From: Membranipora membranacea
Lineage: Eukaryota > Bryozoa > Gymnolaemata > Cheilostomatida > Membraniporidae
Reading direction: 5' to 3'
Assembly: GCA_914767715.1 (NCBI GenBank)
Contig: OU612065.1
Location: 38,378,001-38,442,000, forward strand
DNA length: 64,000 nt
Made by a program: the position numbers and the translations under genes. Each line of letters starts with the position of its first letter. The stretch's first letter is position 1. Of this stretch, positions 40,449 to 52,147 are shown one piece after another. Under the pieces are notes generated by a model, which saw only the letters and a list, made by a program, of their open reading frames with translations, was not told where the DNA came from and made no database searches.

Positions 40449-43400
40449 ATGGATGCTCCCATGAAACCCTGGGAAAGAGCTGGTGCTTTGCAAAATCAGG
40501 CACACAGTTCCCTGTCACCTTCATTATCAAGGTAAACATGGTTTCAAAATTTGCTCTATATTATGGTGCACTTAAGAAACACTATTATCTGGCCTTAATT
40601 GCAAACATGAGCACTCAGTTTTGTTCTGTAATAAACTAATAATGATTTGGAAAATTAATTACATATATTATATATATACTAACTAAGTACTGTCTGTGAC
40701 TGTGAGTGTGTGATATAACACTATCTATTACTAATTATTTAAACACTCTCTTTTATGGGGTCAGTTAAGACTGAGATTGACTGTGGCATCCAAGGAGACT
40801 CATGGAAGTGATGAATGTTTTTAAGCCTTTTTTATGGCAATTATATAATTTTATTAATGAGAATGAATGATGTAAGCTAGCCTGTCTTGACAAGCTTGTC
40901 AAGACAGGCTAGATGTAAGCCTACTTAGCCTAAGAACAGCATCATGCCATAGGCATAAGGAGTTTGCCAGCCTGTGAACTGCCCCCCCCCCCCCTATGAA
41001 GTGCCCACCTATCCCCTGGGCAGTTCATAGGGGGCCAGTTGACAGGCTGGCAAACTCCTTATTATGCCTATGCATTATGCCCACCACTGATGTTTTGTGC
41101 CAGTCAGGAAATTCCTGTTGGAATGAGCATGATGGCATTGCTCAAAGTTGTAATATACATAGAACTTTGTACTGATGATTGAAAACAATAATATATATAT
41201 ATATAATTATGTAGTCAAAGAGAGTAGTAACAGTTTACTAGGTCGTGGAGTCACCGAGTGCTTAAGAACAGATTCATGTTTTCTTATTTTCCAGTGCCAC
41301 AGGTGGTGTGATGCCATCGCCTGGTCCCACATCGTCAGGGACTGCTGAGGTTATACAAGGGGCAGGTAGACCACCCCTCCCACCTCGTCCTGGAAGCACG
41401 GCTAACCAAGCTGGCTACAGTTATGGTTCAGGTAGGTGTCATATTTTAAACCATCAGATCTGGATAAAGTGGATCATTCTTTTTTTTTAAAGCGCTCCAG
41501 AGGGGCAAATGATAATGTAGTCTACAGGCCTCGGTTTCTCTTGTGGGTTTTTCAATTAAAAGTAGGCAGAATTGCTATCTGATCGCTCTCTCAGTAGTGA
41601 TCCAGACCTGCTAGGGTCTCGATCACTAATTGCTCACTCATTGATGGAACTATATACATTCTGGGTGAGCGACTTGGGACAAATTTGTCTTATTGAAAGA
41701 CCAAGTGAGCGGTCATTTTGAATGATGTAATAGTGATAATTTGTTTGAGTCAGGCAGCACTCATTCTAATTAAAAGACCCCCAGGTGCTCACAAAGATAT
41801 CTTCGGCTATGGATAGAGAGTCGGTTAATGTCACCTGTACAGCTGTACCTGTATAGCTGTTTGGGCAAGGTCTTAATATATTTCAATTGAACCATGTCTA
41901 TACCAGATTAGAGCGAAGTTGAAACCTGACTTCATCACTTTTATATCATAACAAATCCGAAATGTTTTCCAGGGTCTATGTATGGAGGATATGGATCTAG
42001 TCTCGGTGGTTTAGGAGGATATGGATCAAGTTTTGGTGGCCTAGGAGGATATGGAGGGATGAGCTCCCCCTTCATGTCTGGTGGTTTTGGAGGTGGATAC
42101 TCGCCATATAACAGAATGGGAGCCTATGGAATGGGCCACAATGACAATAACTCATTCGTCAATCAAGCTGAGGCCAGTGCTCAAGGTGCTTTTCAATCTG
42201 TGGAGAGCGTTGTCTCAGCCATGTCATCTATCAGCATGATGCTCGAATCAACATATTGTGCTCTACATAACAGCTTCAGAGCTGTGTTAGGTGTCGCAGA
42301 TCAGTTTACCAGACTCAAAGTTCAATTGACTAATGTAGCAGCTTCTTTTGCGATATTTCGGTTTTTGCGATGGCTGTACAGAAGAACTCTTGTATTATTA
42401 CGCTTGAGACAAGCAGGTCTATCTGAAGATGCCTGGGTAAATGCCTGGAAGAAATCGGCAGCAGAAGCTCAGGAGAGATTTCCCTCACAGCACAAGTCAA
42501 GCTGGCCTCTAGTAGTGTTCATGGCCATCACATTTGGCGGGCCGTACCTTATATGGAGAATGGTCAGCGACATAACCGGTGCAGGTTGGTAAAGGCATAT
42601 AATCAATTATTTAAATTTCTCAATTGTTGTTAGAAAATTAGCCTAGTTAGTTTATTGACTATAAACAACCCCAACAAAGGTCAACCCAGAACACCTCCGC
42701 CTAACACCGTATCTAGATTTACAACCCGTAAAAACAATTCACAGGATAAAATTCACACGCTCATACAAATTTGATAAGAGCATTATTGTGGAGGCCATTA
42801 TGTATGTCATCTGACACTGTCTCATGTTTAAAAAAAAAGATGGGTGCTGTACCCTGAGTCTATACCTTGCCAGTTATAGATTCTGTGTATTGTTAATTAA
42901 CATCTGATTTACGTAACATAGGTGGCGGAAGCAGTAATCAAGGCTGGATAGATGGTACAGCCGATCATGTTGTGGGAGAATGTAAATATGAGTTTATAGC
43001 TGATAAGGATGACGAGTTATCTATAGGCCTGGGACAGCGTATCAACTTGGCACCCTCAGGTAACCACTCAACCAATGAACAAGCATAGTTTTTACGATCA
43101 TAGTTGGGCTCAAACATAGGCTTAATTTTTCTATAGGTTCGAATCATTTCAGATACAAATGATAGCCCTGACCATGATTAAATCAAGCTTGATTCGATAT
43201 GTCTGCATTTTAGGTCGCTCACATTCTACTTTTGCAACGGCTAGAAGTCGAAGGGGGGCTACTCCAAATGCAGAAAAATTATCACATGTCACATTAACCT
43301 GACTAAAAATCTGATATGTAGTCCATCCTGACCACTGTATGTCTATGGGCCAGGAATGTGTCATGTAGCTGATTGTAAAGGTATATATACATATATATAT

Positions 43401-43670
43401 ATCTATAGCTGCATAATGAAATTTTCAATTTCAGATATGCAGCCACGTCTAAGAGAGAATGACTGGTTGTTAGCATCGGATGGTACTAAGTCAGGGATGG
43501 TACCAGCTAACTATGTGCGAGTACTCGGAACTCGTAAAGGAAAAGGGCCATCTATGGCTGCCCAAGAAGATCCCATCCCGGCACAACAGATTCCCCAGCA
43601 ACCACCAACTTCTAACATTCCATCCACTTTGCAAACGATAGCAGAGGACCCTTCATCTACAAATACGTGA
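40449..43670 (+). CDS. PEX13: Peroxin 13, peroxisomal import docking protein
   Basis: Integral peroxisomal membrane protein that docks the PEX5 and PEX7 import receptors together with PEX14. Exons 40449-40531, 41295-41431, 41973-42584, 42922-43059, 43435-43670 sum to 1206 nt (401 residues; human about 403). The first exon encodes MDAPMKPWERAG, matching the KPWE start of animal PEX13, and its phase 2 donor (TCAAG|GTAAAC) joins exactly to exon 2. Exon 3 encodes a Gly/Tyr/Ser-rich segment (GGYGSS repeats), then QSVESVVSAMSSISMMLEST, HNSFRAVLGVADQF, LYRR and the membrane segment ending FGGPYLIWR. Exons 4 and 5 encode the C-terminal SH3 domain (CKYEFIADKDDELS, DWLLASDG, GMVPANYVRVLG). A poly(A) signal AATAAA lies at 43797-43802. 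Confidence 0.96.
40877..40912. repeat. Perfect 36 bp palindrome, AGCCTGTCTTGAC family
   Basis: CTAGCCTGTCTTGACAAG is followed immediately by its exact reverse complement. Related elements occur at 49578-49664 and 60589-60639, and a weaker one at 6952-6979. It lies between HEATR1 and PEX13, inside the first PEX13 intron. Confidence 0.88.
40945..41074. repeat. Foldback element with poly-C stretch
   Basis: GGCATAAGGAGTTTGCCAGCC at the left is mirrored by GGCTGGCAAACTCCTTATTATGCC at the right; inside, CCCCCTATGAAgTGCCCA pairs with TGGGCAGTTCATAGGGGG. A run of 14 C lies in the left arm at about 40982. It is in the first intron of PEX13 and can form a long hairpin. Confidence 0.8.
43180..43295. 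repeat. Strongly diverged hairpin MITE copy
   Basis: Shares ATCAAGCTTGATTC, TCTGCATTT and GGTCGCTC with the 27995 family and has an inverted AAATGCAGA near its right end. Limits are approximate. It lies in the last intron of PEX13. Confidence 0.4.
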
Positions 43671-44848
43671 TCATATGACGGAATAAGCTGAAACCTCATC
43701 AACAGATATATGGTGCCTGAACTGTGTTGGCTGGAGAAAACTATGATAATACCAAGATTGAAACATAATAGCATGTCCATCAGGGATATAGACATCAATA
43801 AATTGATGCCTTCCCATTTTTCGCTATTACTGGTTAGAAGCATCAGTGGTAAGGGTCCCAATTAGGTATGAAAATTCTTCAAACTTTGAATTATTTGATA
43901 CTAAATATATCCAGTTTATGTGACATTACAACCAAGCAGGGTGCCACCCTCTGTTGCAACCGAGTCAATAACATATAGGAAGGAGTTGTTCTCTCATTGT
44001 TATACAGCAAGCATAGATAATACCCAATATATTAGGGGTAATACTTTCAGACTAGTCTATGTTTTCATAACCCTACCATTTTTTTGTTATACATGTAGGG
44101 GATTTGCGAAAAATTATCTTTTCAAAGATCTATTTCAATGATCGCTGACCATTTTCATTTTTTTAGACAATCTGATATAACACTTAGTTTGAATTATCAT
44201 GAAATTATTTTGCTCAAATCTGTGATTTTGACTCTCTTCATTGGTGAAACTGACCACGTTAAATAAAGACTCCCACTGCTTTGATATATTTAAATAAGAA
44301 CTCGGCATGTGATTCTAGATTCACGAGGCATAGGATACAGGGATTTTAGATGTGAACGTGTAAATCATGTAGTGAAGCTTGTCAAGACACTTCTCTAGGA
44401 AGACAACTTAGATCAATTACAACTACTATGGGATAGTCTATGCACTTTATAGGATTTGCTTGGATTTTTCCTCCCATTACTTCTACATTAATCTTACTTC
44501 ATATAGCCTAGGGTCCAATAATGCACATTGTATGACCTTTTGTCAATGTCATGAATGACCGCCCTTATTCAAAATGAAAGAAATTCTGGCTGACATTTTC
44601 TTCACTACTTGGCAGTGAATATCTCTGCTCATGGGTATTGCCCAAACATGAGGCTACTTTTCCGTCTGACTGGAAAACTCTCATACCTGAAGCAATACAG
44701 TAGGTGGCATGAATAGAAATCAAAAGATATTGCAGTTTTAGTGCTCCCCTTGATTAACTTAGAACACTCAAGAGCAGACAACTCCAGCAAGATCCTGCAT
44801 TGTTCTCAGACTTTCCCTCGCCAGGAGGCCGTCGGGCGAGGGGCGAAC

Positions 44849-45110
44849 ATGGGACAAACAAAAAATGGGACAAACAATGGGACAAACAAAATGGGACAAA
44901 CAAGGGACAAACAATGGGACAAACATGGGACAAACAAAATGGGACAAACAAAATGGGACAAACAAATGGGACAAACAAAATGGGACAAACAAATGGGACA
45001 AACAATGGGACAAACAAAAATGGGACAAACATGGGACAAACAAAATGGGACAAACATGGGACAAACAAAAATGGGACAAACAAATGGGACAAACTATGGG
45101 ACAAACAAAA
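44849..45110. repeat. ATGGGACAAACAAA minisatellite, about 20 copies
   Basis: About 20 occurrences of GGGACAAAC, each within a 12-16 bp unit of consensus ATGGGACAAACAAA, differing mainly in the number of A. The array is preceded by a GC-rich hairpin (CCCTCGCC with GGGCGAGGGG). All six frames read through much of it, giving spurious low-complexity open frames. Confidence 0.95.
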
Positions 45111-45294
45111 AAAAGGTCCTGCTGATACCAATACCCCAGCAGTACGCACTATATGAGCTTGGGGTTCATGGCTTATATCACCATCAACCATCCTAAATAG
45201 CGGTATATGAACCTGTTGAGAACCTTCCTCGAAATCAGGCAAATAAAATAAGCCCCAACCATTGATGTCAGGATCTAAATAAAGCTATTAATCT

Positions 45295-45765
45295 GTCCCA
45301 GTAACAACCTTCAAAAACTCAGGCATGCTGCTTGACAACAGTGTCAGCTATTCTAGATTCTGAACTTGTGGACCAATCAAAGATGAGAAATGCAGTCTGG
45401 CAACCATACATGAATAGCCATACGCTTACTCAGGGAGAATGGTCTCCCAGGTCAGATCAGGGAGAATGGTCTCCCTGGTCATATGTACCCCTCATCCATT
45501 TAATATATTATATCCGTGGCTCCAACTGACACCTAGGATTTTCTCCTTGGAACAGGTAGTGGGAAGAATTCAAAACAACGATTTATTTTTAATCTCCAAA
45601 GCACTGAGATAAGTGATATATATTATATGGATGAGCTACAAATTGTTTTTTTTATGTATGGTTGCTGGATTGCAGACTGGTCCACAAGTTCTGAATCGTA
45701 AAATAGCTGACCCTAGTAAACTTTTGTCAAGCAGCTTGCCTGAGTTTTTATGGTTGTTACTGGGA
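45295..45765. repeat. Inverted pair of a dispersed repeat
   Basis: The plus-oriented copy (45295 to about 45500; GTCCCAGTAACAACCTT, CTGCTTGACAA, GTGTCAGCTATT, GAACTTGTGGACCA) is followed by an inverted copy (about 45600-45765) with the same landmarks on the minus strand. A third, direct copy begins at 46664. Confidence 0.7.
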
Positions 45766-46294
45766 TGTCAATCAATGCATAACGTAAATGCTGTCCGATT
45801 TTTAGCTATTTTCAGATCCGACACAAAGATTTATGATGATTCTATCTCTACAAATAGCCATGCTATACACTATTCCAATGATCCATAACTTCGTATCAAT
45901 GACTCTGGCTTACATGTGAAAGAAATATTCAGTGACTTGTGTCTGGCTTGAATAAGATGACCTGATGTTTGTTTGCGCAGACGGTAAACATAAACACTCA
46001 GGTTATTTGAAATCACACAAGACACTGTCAGGGTAGCGTGCACAGTTAATCATTCATTTCTCAATGTGAAAACAGACAGACCAAGTCTTCCGCGTAGTTT
46101 AGTCATATCAGCCCTTTTGTCCACATGAATATCTTTTTCTACATATCAGGGGGGGTCAATTACTGGAGTGTGCTGTTGGTTATGTTAGTGTCAGACTGCA
46201 TGTGCGTTTCACTACAAGATCCCAAAATTTGGATGTGATTGACACCTAAATCACAAGACATGTGTCTGGTTTTTCAGTATTTTATTGCCATAAC

Positions 46295-48694
46295 TTAGAG
46301 CATGTACTCAGGGAATTCAAACACAACCTCCTTTCCACAGAGTCTCTTGTACACAGCAGCGAAGGTCTCCAACTAAAAACAGAAGGATACATTGGAATGA
46401 CATGGTATTGATGAATTATTATTCATGTAACAAGAATATTTATAGTAAGACTTGTGCTGTCATTGCCTGGCCATTGCTGTTGGTCATGGCCGAAGAGTAA
46501 AGCTGTGTCAAGATACATACAACCATTGATATGAATTCATGGATTGGTTGTAAAATACACAGTATGACTATTTGTGGAGAAATTCCATCAATATATTATT
46601 ACTTTGGATCAGCTATTAGATCTAGCTAAAATTCTGGTACTTTAACGCAATGAATTTACTGAAGTCCCAGTAACAACCTTTAAAAACACAGGCAAGCTAC
46701 TTGTCAAAAGGGGTCGGCTGTAGCATTACTGATCTTCTGGACCTACCGAAGATGAGAAAATGTTTCCAGCAATCATACATAGATTACCATGTTTGTTCAG
46801 GGTCAGATATGTTCCCCTAATCCATGAATATATATCAATGCGTACAACTGTTTATCACAGGGGTGATTCATGTCTTTTGGATTCTATTCACAAAATTTGG
46901 CTACCGTATATGGTTTGCTGGTTGTATTGTTATTAGGGTCACTAGACTGAGAATGGAACCAAATCAATTGGTGCCCAAATTTTGTCGAACAGATAGAAAT
47001 GTCTGAGAAATATGATATTTTATAGGGGAGATACATAAAATCAATCATACCTTGTGCTCAACATTTGTCTGTTGGTTCTTATCCAAATGGACCTTAATAA
47101 GATGGGAGCCATCAAGTTTTACTCTAGTTCTCTTGCCTACGATTTCTGCTGGGTAACACAGATCGTCGAGGATGGCGTTGTGTACAGCTGTGAGTGTACG
47201 GCTACAAAAGAAAAGTACTGATAGTTATGACAAAAAACTGTGAACCATGATGAAGGTTTTTAATTGTATGAGAAGATCAACAGGAAATTTTACCCGTTTT
47301 CATTGGCTTCTACTCCTTGCCCTCTACTCCTTGCCCTCCTGATATAATCTAAAAACTTTCATTGCCTCACACGTTTTAGTTATATATATATATAGTGGGC
47401 ATCATAGAGAAAACACATCTGACAAGGATACATGGGAGCAATCTAGTGGCAGCCCCAAAAATTTGAGTTATGATGTTGAAACCTGAGCTTTCTCAAATGG
47501 CAAGCACTTATTCTCCCCATTTCTCTGATCTCCGTTGTTTGGTAGGCCATAGTGACATAGTTCAAAATGAAGGAAGCAAGAATGAAGGATTCAAAATGTT
47601 CTGACCATCAGTGCATGATATCTGAGTTATGCACCTACCTGAAGGGTCTTTTCTGTTTGTACTTGCTGACTACCTTGGGCTTAGGCTTAGGTAGGATACG
47701 TCTTTGGGCAACGAATACAACATGCTTGCCACTGAACTTCTTCTCAAGCTCACGGATGAGACGAACCTGGATTTTCTGGTATTGTCTCAGTTGGGGAACT
47801 GGAACGAAGATAATGATGACCTTCTTGCCATTGAACTCAAGCTCCTGAGAAAAGAATACATCAGGAAGATTTAAGTGATTGTTCTTCATTATATCTAAAC
47901 TTATGGTTGTTCTTAAAATTGATATCGATGGTCAGTTCTATCTTCTAATAATGATCAGATGCTGGTAATATTCCTTAGCAAGATACAGTAGCTCATCAGT
48001 ACTCCGCAATTGATATTTATGGTGCTCCTACCTTGGCGCCTCGAATGTGAAGCTCTCTGAGAGAAGCTTTCAGGTCACTGTTCATCTCAAGCTCAAGAAG
48101 AGCCTGGGAAACGGACTGCTCGAATTCATCAGGCTTCTCGCCCGGAGGCTTGACGATCTTGCTGACCGATAGCATATCTACAATCAGATTGTGACCACTG
48201 TTAGAAAATATCAATCAAATGATGAACTTATATGATCTACCATATCAACTCAATTTCTAAAAAAGTTATCCTCACTCACTGCTACTGTTATTCTTCTAGT
48301 TTTCCAACTAAATGTGTGTGATTATATGGATATTCGTATGGAGAACTTTGTAACAGACCATAAACCGTCAACAAAGTTGAAGGTTCAATGTCCTGCATGA
48401 AATCAAATCCCAAACTCAATGAAATAAGTCAACTCCTTGACAAAATGATCATCACTTATGTCCCATTACTACTACGTGATTTTTCTTCCCCACTCAAACT
48501 TAATCCACCTTTCTCCAGTGTTTAGTCAGCCATCAGCTTGCAATAATATCTCAGGCTGTTGTTGAGACATTGATTGATATAATCCGATGCCTAATATAAG
48601 TGTCATACATATCTATATGGTGTAATAGATGGTTGAAAATCTGTACTGGTAGCCATTTGCACTCACTTTTGCTATTGGTGATGTCGGAAAAGGC
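46295..48694 (-). CDS. RPS7: 40S ribosomal protein S7 (eS7)
   Basis: Component of the small ribosomal subunit. Coding exons 48032-48177 (ATG at 48175), 47639-47844, 47051-47201 and 46295-46372 sum to 579 nt, 192 residues (human 194). Sequence follows human S7 closely: [99 protein letters not shown]. The start codon lies 2 nt after a splice acceptor, so the leader is in an upstream exon: 48667-48694 ends in AAAA|GTGAGT and begins with a CCTTTTCC pyrimidine tract, a 5' TOP-like start typical of ribosomal protein genes. AATAAA on the minus strand lies about 10 nt after the stop codon, giving a very short 3' UTR. Confidence 0.96.
46664..46830. repeat. Third copy of the 45.3 kb dispersed repeat, in RPS7 intron
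   Basis: Shares TCCCAGTAACAACCTT, CAGGCAAGCTACTTGTCAA and AAGATGAGAAA with the copy at 45295, roughly three quarters identical by eye. It lies in the last RPS7 intron. Confidence 0.65.
48667..48694 (-). promoter_or_regulatory. Predicted RPS7 leader exon with TOP-like start
   Basis: On the minus strand CCTTTTCCGACATCACC runs to a consensus donor GTGAGT at 48661-48666. A C followed by a pyrimidine run is the 5' terminal oligopyrimidine motif that links ribosomal protein mRNA translation to TOR signalling. Start site inferred from the motif only. Confidence 0.65.
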
Positions 48695-50066
48695 CTGAAA
48701 CCACGTTCATTGCGAGATTGAAGAAAGTGGGTAGAGGCAACACCAGTTGTATACACCTTTCTCACTCATTTCATTTCTTTCTTACTGAAGTGTTTCCCAT
48801 ATAAAAATTCAACAGTACTAAAAAGAGCCAGACCAACTAGTCTACATGATAAAATAACATTTTTGTAAATGCATTGACTTGCTTAATTTCTTGGAGTTCC
48901 TTGACTTACTGCTACAATGGCACACCAAGAACAACAGCAGCACATGTCACCTAGTTATGAAATGATTTCCATCTAATCTTGTTTAGTCTACTTTCTAGTC
49001 AGTGCTACCTGACTCAAGTTGTTTCGTGTTGAACTTGTCAACCCTCTAACTTTTTGTCACTGTGAGTACTATTGGCCACTATTTTCTTGCATTCTAATAT
49101 TGATTTGGATATTAATTATGTGCAGTCTGGTGACTGTCTCACTCTCAGTCCCATTTTTTCTTTTAGCTTATTAGTTAGTCATTATTATTTATCTTGAATC
49201 TTCACACACACTCACAAGTGAATAGTAATCACTGTCTGTCACTCCCCTGTGACTACTTGGTAGTAAGTAAGTAACTAGCAGAGGTGTGTGTGTGTGTGAT
49301 GATAGTGATATCAATGAGTTACTCCTTGGTGATATGAGTTAGCAGTTACTATTTAGCCAACTAACTTGCTTACATACATCTTAATACCTTTTTTCTCATA
49401 GATATAATCACTTAATTAGAATTCCTTACTTGCTACTCACTAACTTTTGGTTAGGAGTTTTACTCTGTCTCTGTCTCACCAAAGAGTTACCCATGTAACT
49501 CCTTGGTTCAACTCCTTTATTATTTATAAGTGTCTCTAAGTCTAACTCATAACTTTGGTTTCTTGCAATTATGATATTAGCCTGTCATCAGTCATGACCA
49601 TAGAGTTATCCCGATAACTCTATGGTCTTGACAAGCTTTGAACAAAGCTTATCAAGACAGGCAAGTATGTGTATGAAATGTATTGTATGACTACTCCACT
49701 CTAATTTAAGCCAAATCCTTGGCGTAATCTCCTTCCCCTCTTTGATCTCTTCAATTCAATTGTGAGCCAATTCAGACAAACAGTTTGCAGTATTGTCGTC
49801 CACCAACAGATGTGGCTTAGCTACTGGAGTCTGGGATAGAAATCAATGTTTAGAGAGTTCATTTATATTTTTATTCGTAATGTTCTATGTTGGATGTGAA
49901 CAATGACATTTACATCATTTACTTTTCATCATTCTTATTTTCCTATATCTTCATGGATTATTATAGCCCTCTAGTAAAAAGGATCACATCAGAGACTAAT
50001 TATATTTGCCAAACTTGGCAATAAATGTGAGTATCAAGGGAATGTTATCTTTATTTATCCAGAAAA
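48695..50066. other. RPS7-DOHH intergenic region with small palindromes
   Basis: The interval separates divergently transcribed RPS7 and the first DOHH copy. It has a short GT repeat near 49286, a degenerate CAAGGAGT hairpin at 49479-49508 and a palindromic element at 49578-49664. An acceptor (TTATTTATCCAG) at 50062 just before the DOHH start implies an upstream leader exon in this interval. Confidence 0.5.
49578..49664. repeat. AGCCTGTC-family foldback with inner palindrome
   Basis: Outer ends TAGCCTGTC and GACAGGC are inverted. An inner perfect inverted pair GACCATAGAGTTATC/GATAACTCTATGGTC occupies 49596-49627, followed by AAGCTTTGAACAAAGCTT. The string TGAACAAAGC is shared with the element at 60589. 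Confidence 0.75.
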
Positions 50067-52147
50067 ATGGTGACTGAACAGCAGTTGAAAGGAGTTGGGA
50101 AGGTGTTATCTGATCGCTCGGCTCCTATGAAAGCTAGATACAGAGCCCTATTTGCACTGAAGAATATAGGTGGTACTGAGGCCATCAACACGATAGCGGC
50201 TAATTTTGCTGATACGAGTGCTCTGTTGAAACATGAACTTGCATACTGTCTCGGTCAAATGCAGGACGAGCAAGCCTTAGATGTTCTTAGAAATGTTGTA
50301 CGAGATGTGAAGCAAGATGTAATAGTGAGACATGAGGCAGGTGAGGTTGCTAGTTGGCGGAGGTAGACTTTTGTTACTTATAGGGATTCAGACACATTCT
50401 CATTGATTGGATGGCAGATTGCATCTTTTGAATGGTAAACCAGATTTGATCTTAGTCGAAGAATTATTCAACTAATTCTTTAAAGTTAGCTTTCATCCAT
50501 CAGGTACTCAACTCAGCTAGATTTGCATCATGCAGAGCAGTTTCCTGTTTCATATTGTTTTTAGTCAGTGCTCTGTTATTAAAACTGCAATGAGTTTGAG
50601 TATAGCCTACCATTAACTGTTATATTACTAAAGGCAGCGGGTTTAGCATAGCATCATGAACAAAGCTAATGGTTCTCACCTAATTCTTGCCATGAAAACC
50701 AGGTTGCTCTTTTAGTGATGCATATGATCTTGTGCTATGTCAAATTGACCATTATCATACTAACCTCGATTGGTACCTGGTATCGTAAATCCGATTCAAA
50801 CTCCTAGCATGTCTCATTTTTTAATTTTCTTTGATTTATTATACATAATGTTATAGCAATAGTAGTAGAGAAGCCTAATTTCGGATATCAAACAAGTCTT
50901 GAGAAACTGCGGCAATCATAAACTTGCAGGCCCTACACCAATGTCAAAAATTCCCATGCTGCGCGATATGTAAGTGAATTATTTTTTTATTCTTACAGCG
51001 GAGGCTTTGGGTGCCATAGGAGACCCTGCGGATCTATCTCTACTGGAAGAATATTCCATGGATGATGCAGTCGAGGTGAGCAATTTTGAGAATTATGATG
51101 GTGGTAATGAATCACCCATCTCAGACTTGAATAAACTAAACACCAGACATACTACCAACCGAATTAACTGCATAATCCTATATACGGTGCCTCATTCAAA
51201 TTGCATTCAGTGCTGAAGAAATTCTCTGACATTTAGCTTGCAGAAACATGTCAGATTGCTGCAGACAGAATTAAGTGGTTACAAAGCAGTGCAAAGACAG
51301 AAAAAATACCAACTAGCCCAGTTAGCTCAATAGATCCCGCTCCACCTCTGCCTGAAGACAATACATTATCTATAGAAGAGCTAACTAAACTACTGATGAA
51401 TGAAAATGTCAGCCTGTTTGAGAGATATAGAGCTATGTTTACCTTACGGAATATAAACAGTGAGAAAGGTGTCCTGGCCCTATCGGAGGGTAAGGAGGGA
51501 TTTTTTTATTATCAAATTGCAGAAACACATCCCTTTGATCTGATGCACTTTTGAAAAAAACCATTCCTCATAGGCCGTCTTGGGTCAAATGAGGTGTTAT
51601 TGGAGTAAAAGGTCACTCCACCAGGGTCAGGCCTGGTGTGTGGGTCTATTTACCTGATACCCTCTCCACAATTTTGAATATGTTAGTGGTCATTTCATAC
51701 CTACCATACACTGCTGGAAGACTGCTGTGCCGTTTTCACTATCTCCCCAGTTGGAAGAGAGCTTCTTTGCATAAATAAAAACCAAAGCTGACAGAATCTG
51801 ATCGGTGAATGTTAATCGTTGTGTTTCTATTACTAGGTTTCAAAGCCAGCAGTGCACTATTTAGACATGAGATAGCCTATGTGTTTGGTCAGATAGCCCA
51901 CCAGGCATCAGAGCCGGCACTTACAGCCACTTTGAAGGACACTGCGGAACACGGGATGGTGAGACACGAAGCAGCGGAGGCGTTAGGGGCGGTTGCCACT
52001 GAGAGCTGTATGAAGACATTAAAGGACTATCTTACTGATGAACAGCAGATAGTAAGAGAGAGCTGTGAAGTAGCCTTAGATATGGCCGAGTACGAAATGA
52101 GTGGTGATTTCCAGTATGCTAATACCGTACAATCATTATCCGCTTAA
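50067..52147 (+). CDS. DOHH: Deoxyhypusine hydroxylase, copy 1
   Basis: Di-iron HEAT-repeat monooxygenase that hydroxylates deoxyhypusine on eIF5A, the last step of hypusine synthesis. Exons 50067-50340, 50999-51075, 51237-51489, 51837-52147 total 915 nt, 304 residues (human 302). The four His-Glu metal-binding motifs are intact: LLKHELAY (H56-E57), VRHEAAEA (H89-E90), LFRHEIAY (H212-E213) and VRHEAAEA (H245-E246), in the two symmetric halves joined by a Pro/Asp-rich linker ([10 protein letters not shown]). The start was chosen because [16 protein letters not shown] follows a 5' splice acceptor and the first HE motif then falls at the human position. AATAAA at 52455-52460. A close paralogue lies 3.8 kb downstream. 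Confidence 0.96.

Larger units (their letters stand above)
43671..46294. other. PEX13-RPS7 spacer rich in repeats
   Basis: The 3' ends of PEX13 (plus) and RPS7 (minus) converge here. I find no gene. It holds a minisatellite (44849-45110) and two of the three copies of a dispersed repeat (from 45295 and 45600), described separately. Confidence 0.55.

Noticed and set aside
40318-40539. A 73-codon minus-strand frame
   Set aside because: It is antisense to PEX13 exon 1, which is supported by the KPWE motif and an exact splice phase match.
44741-45242. Several overlapping frames of 80-160 codons on both strands
   Set aside because: They read the GGGACAAAC minisatellite in different frames and give only low-complexity peptides.
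47900-48010. A C/D box snoRNA in an RPS7 intron (minus strand CTGATGA and CTGA boxes)
   Set aside because: No terminal stem pairs the boxes and no convincing rRNA antisense element is visible.
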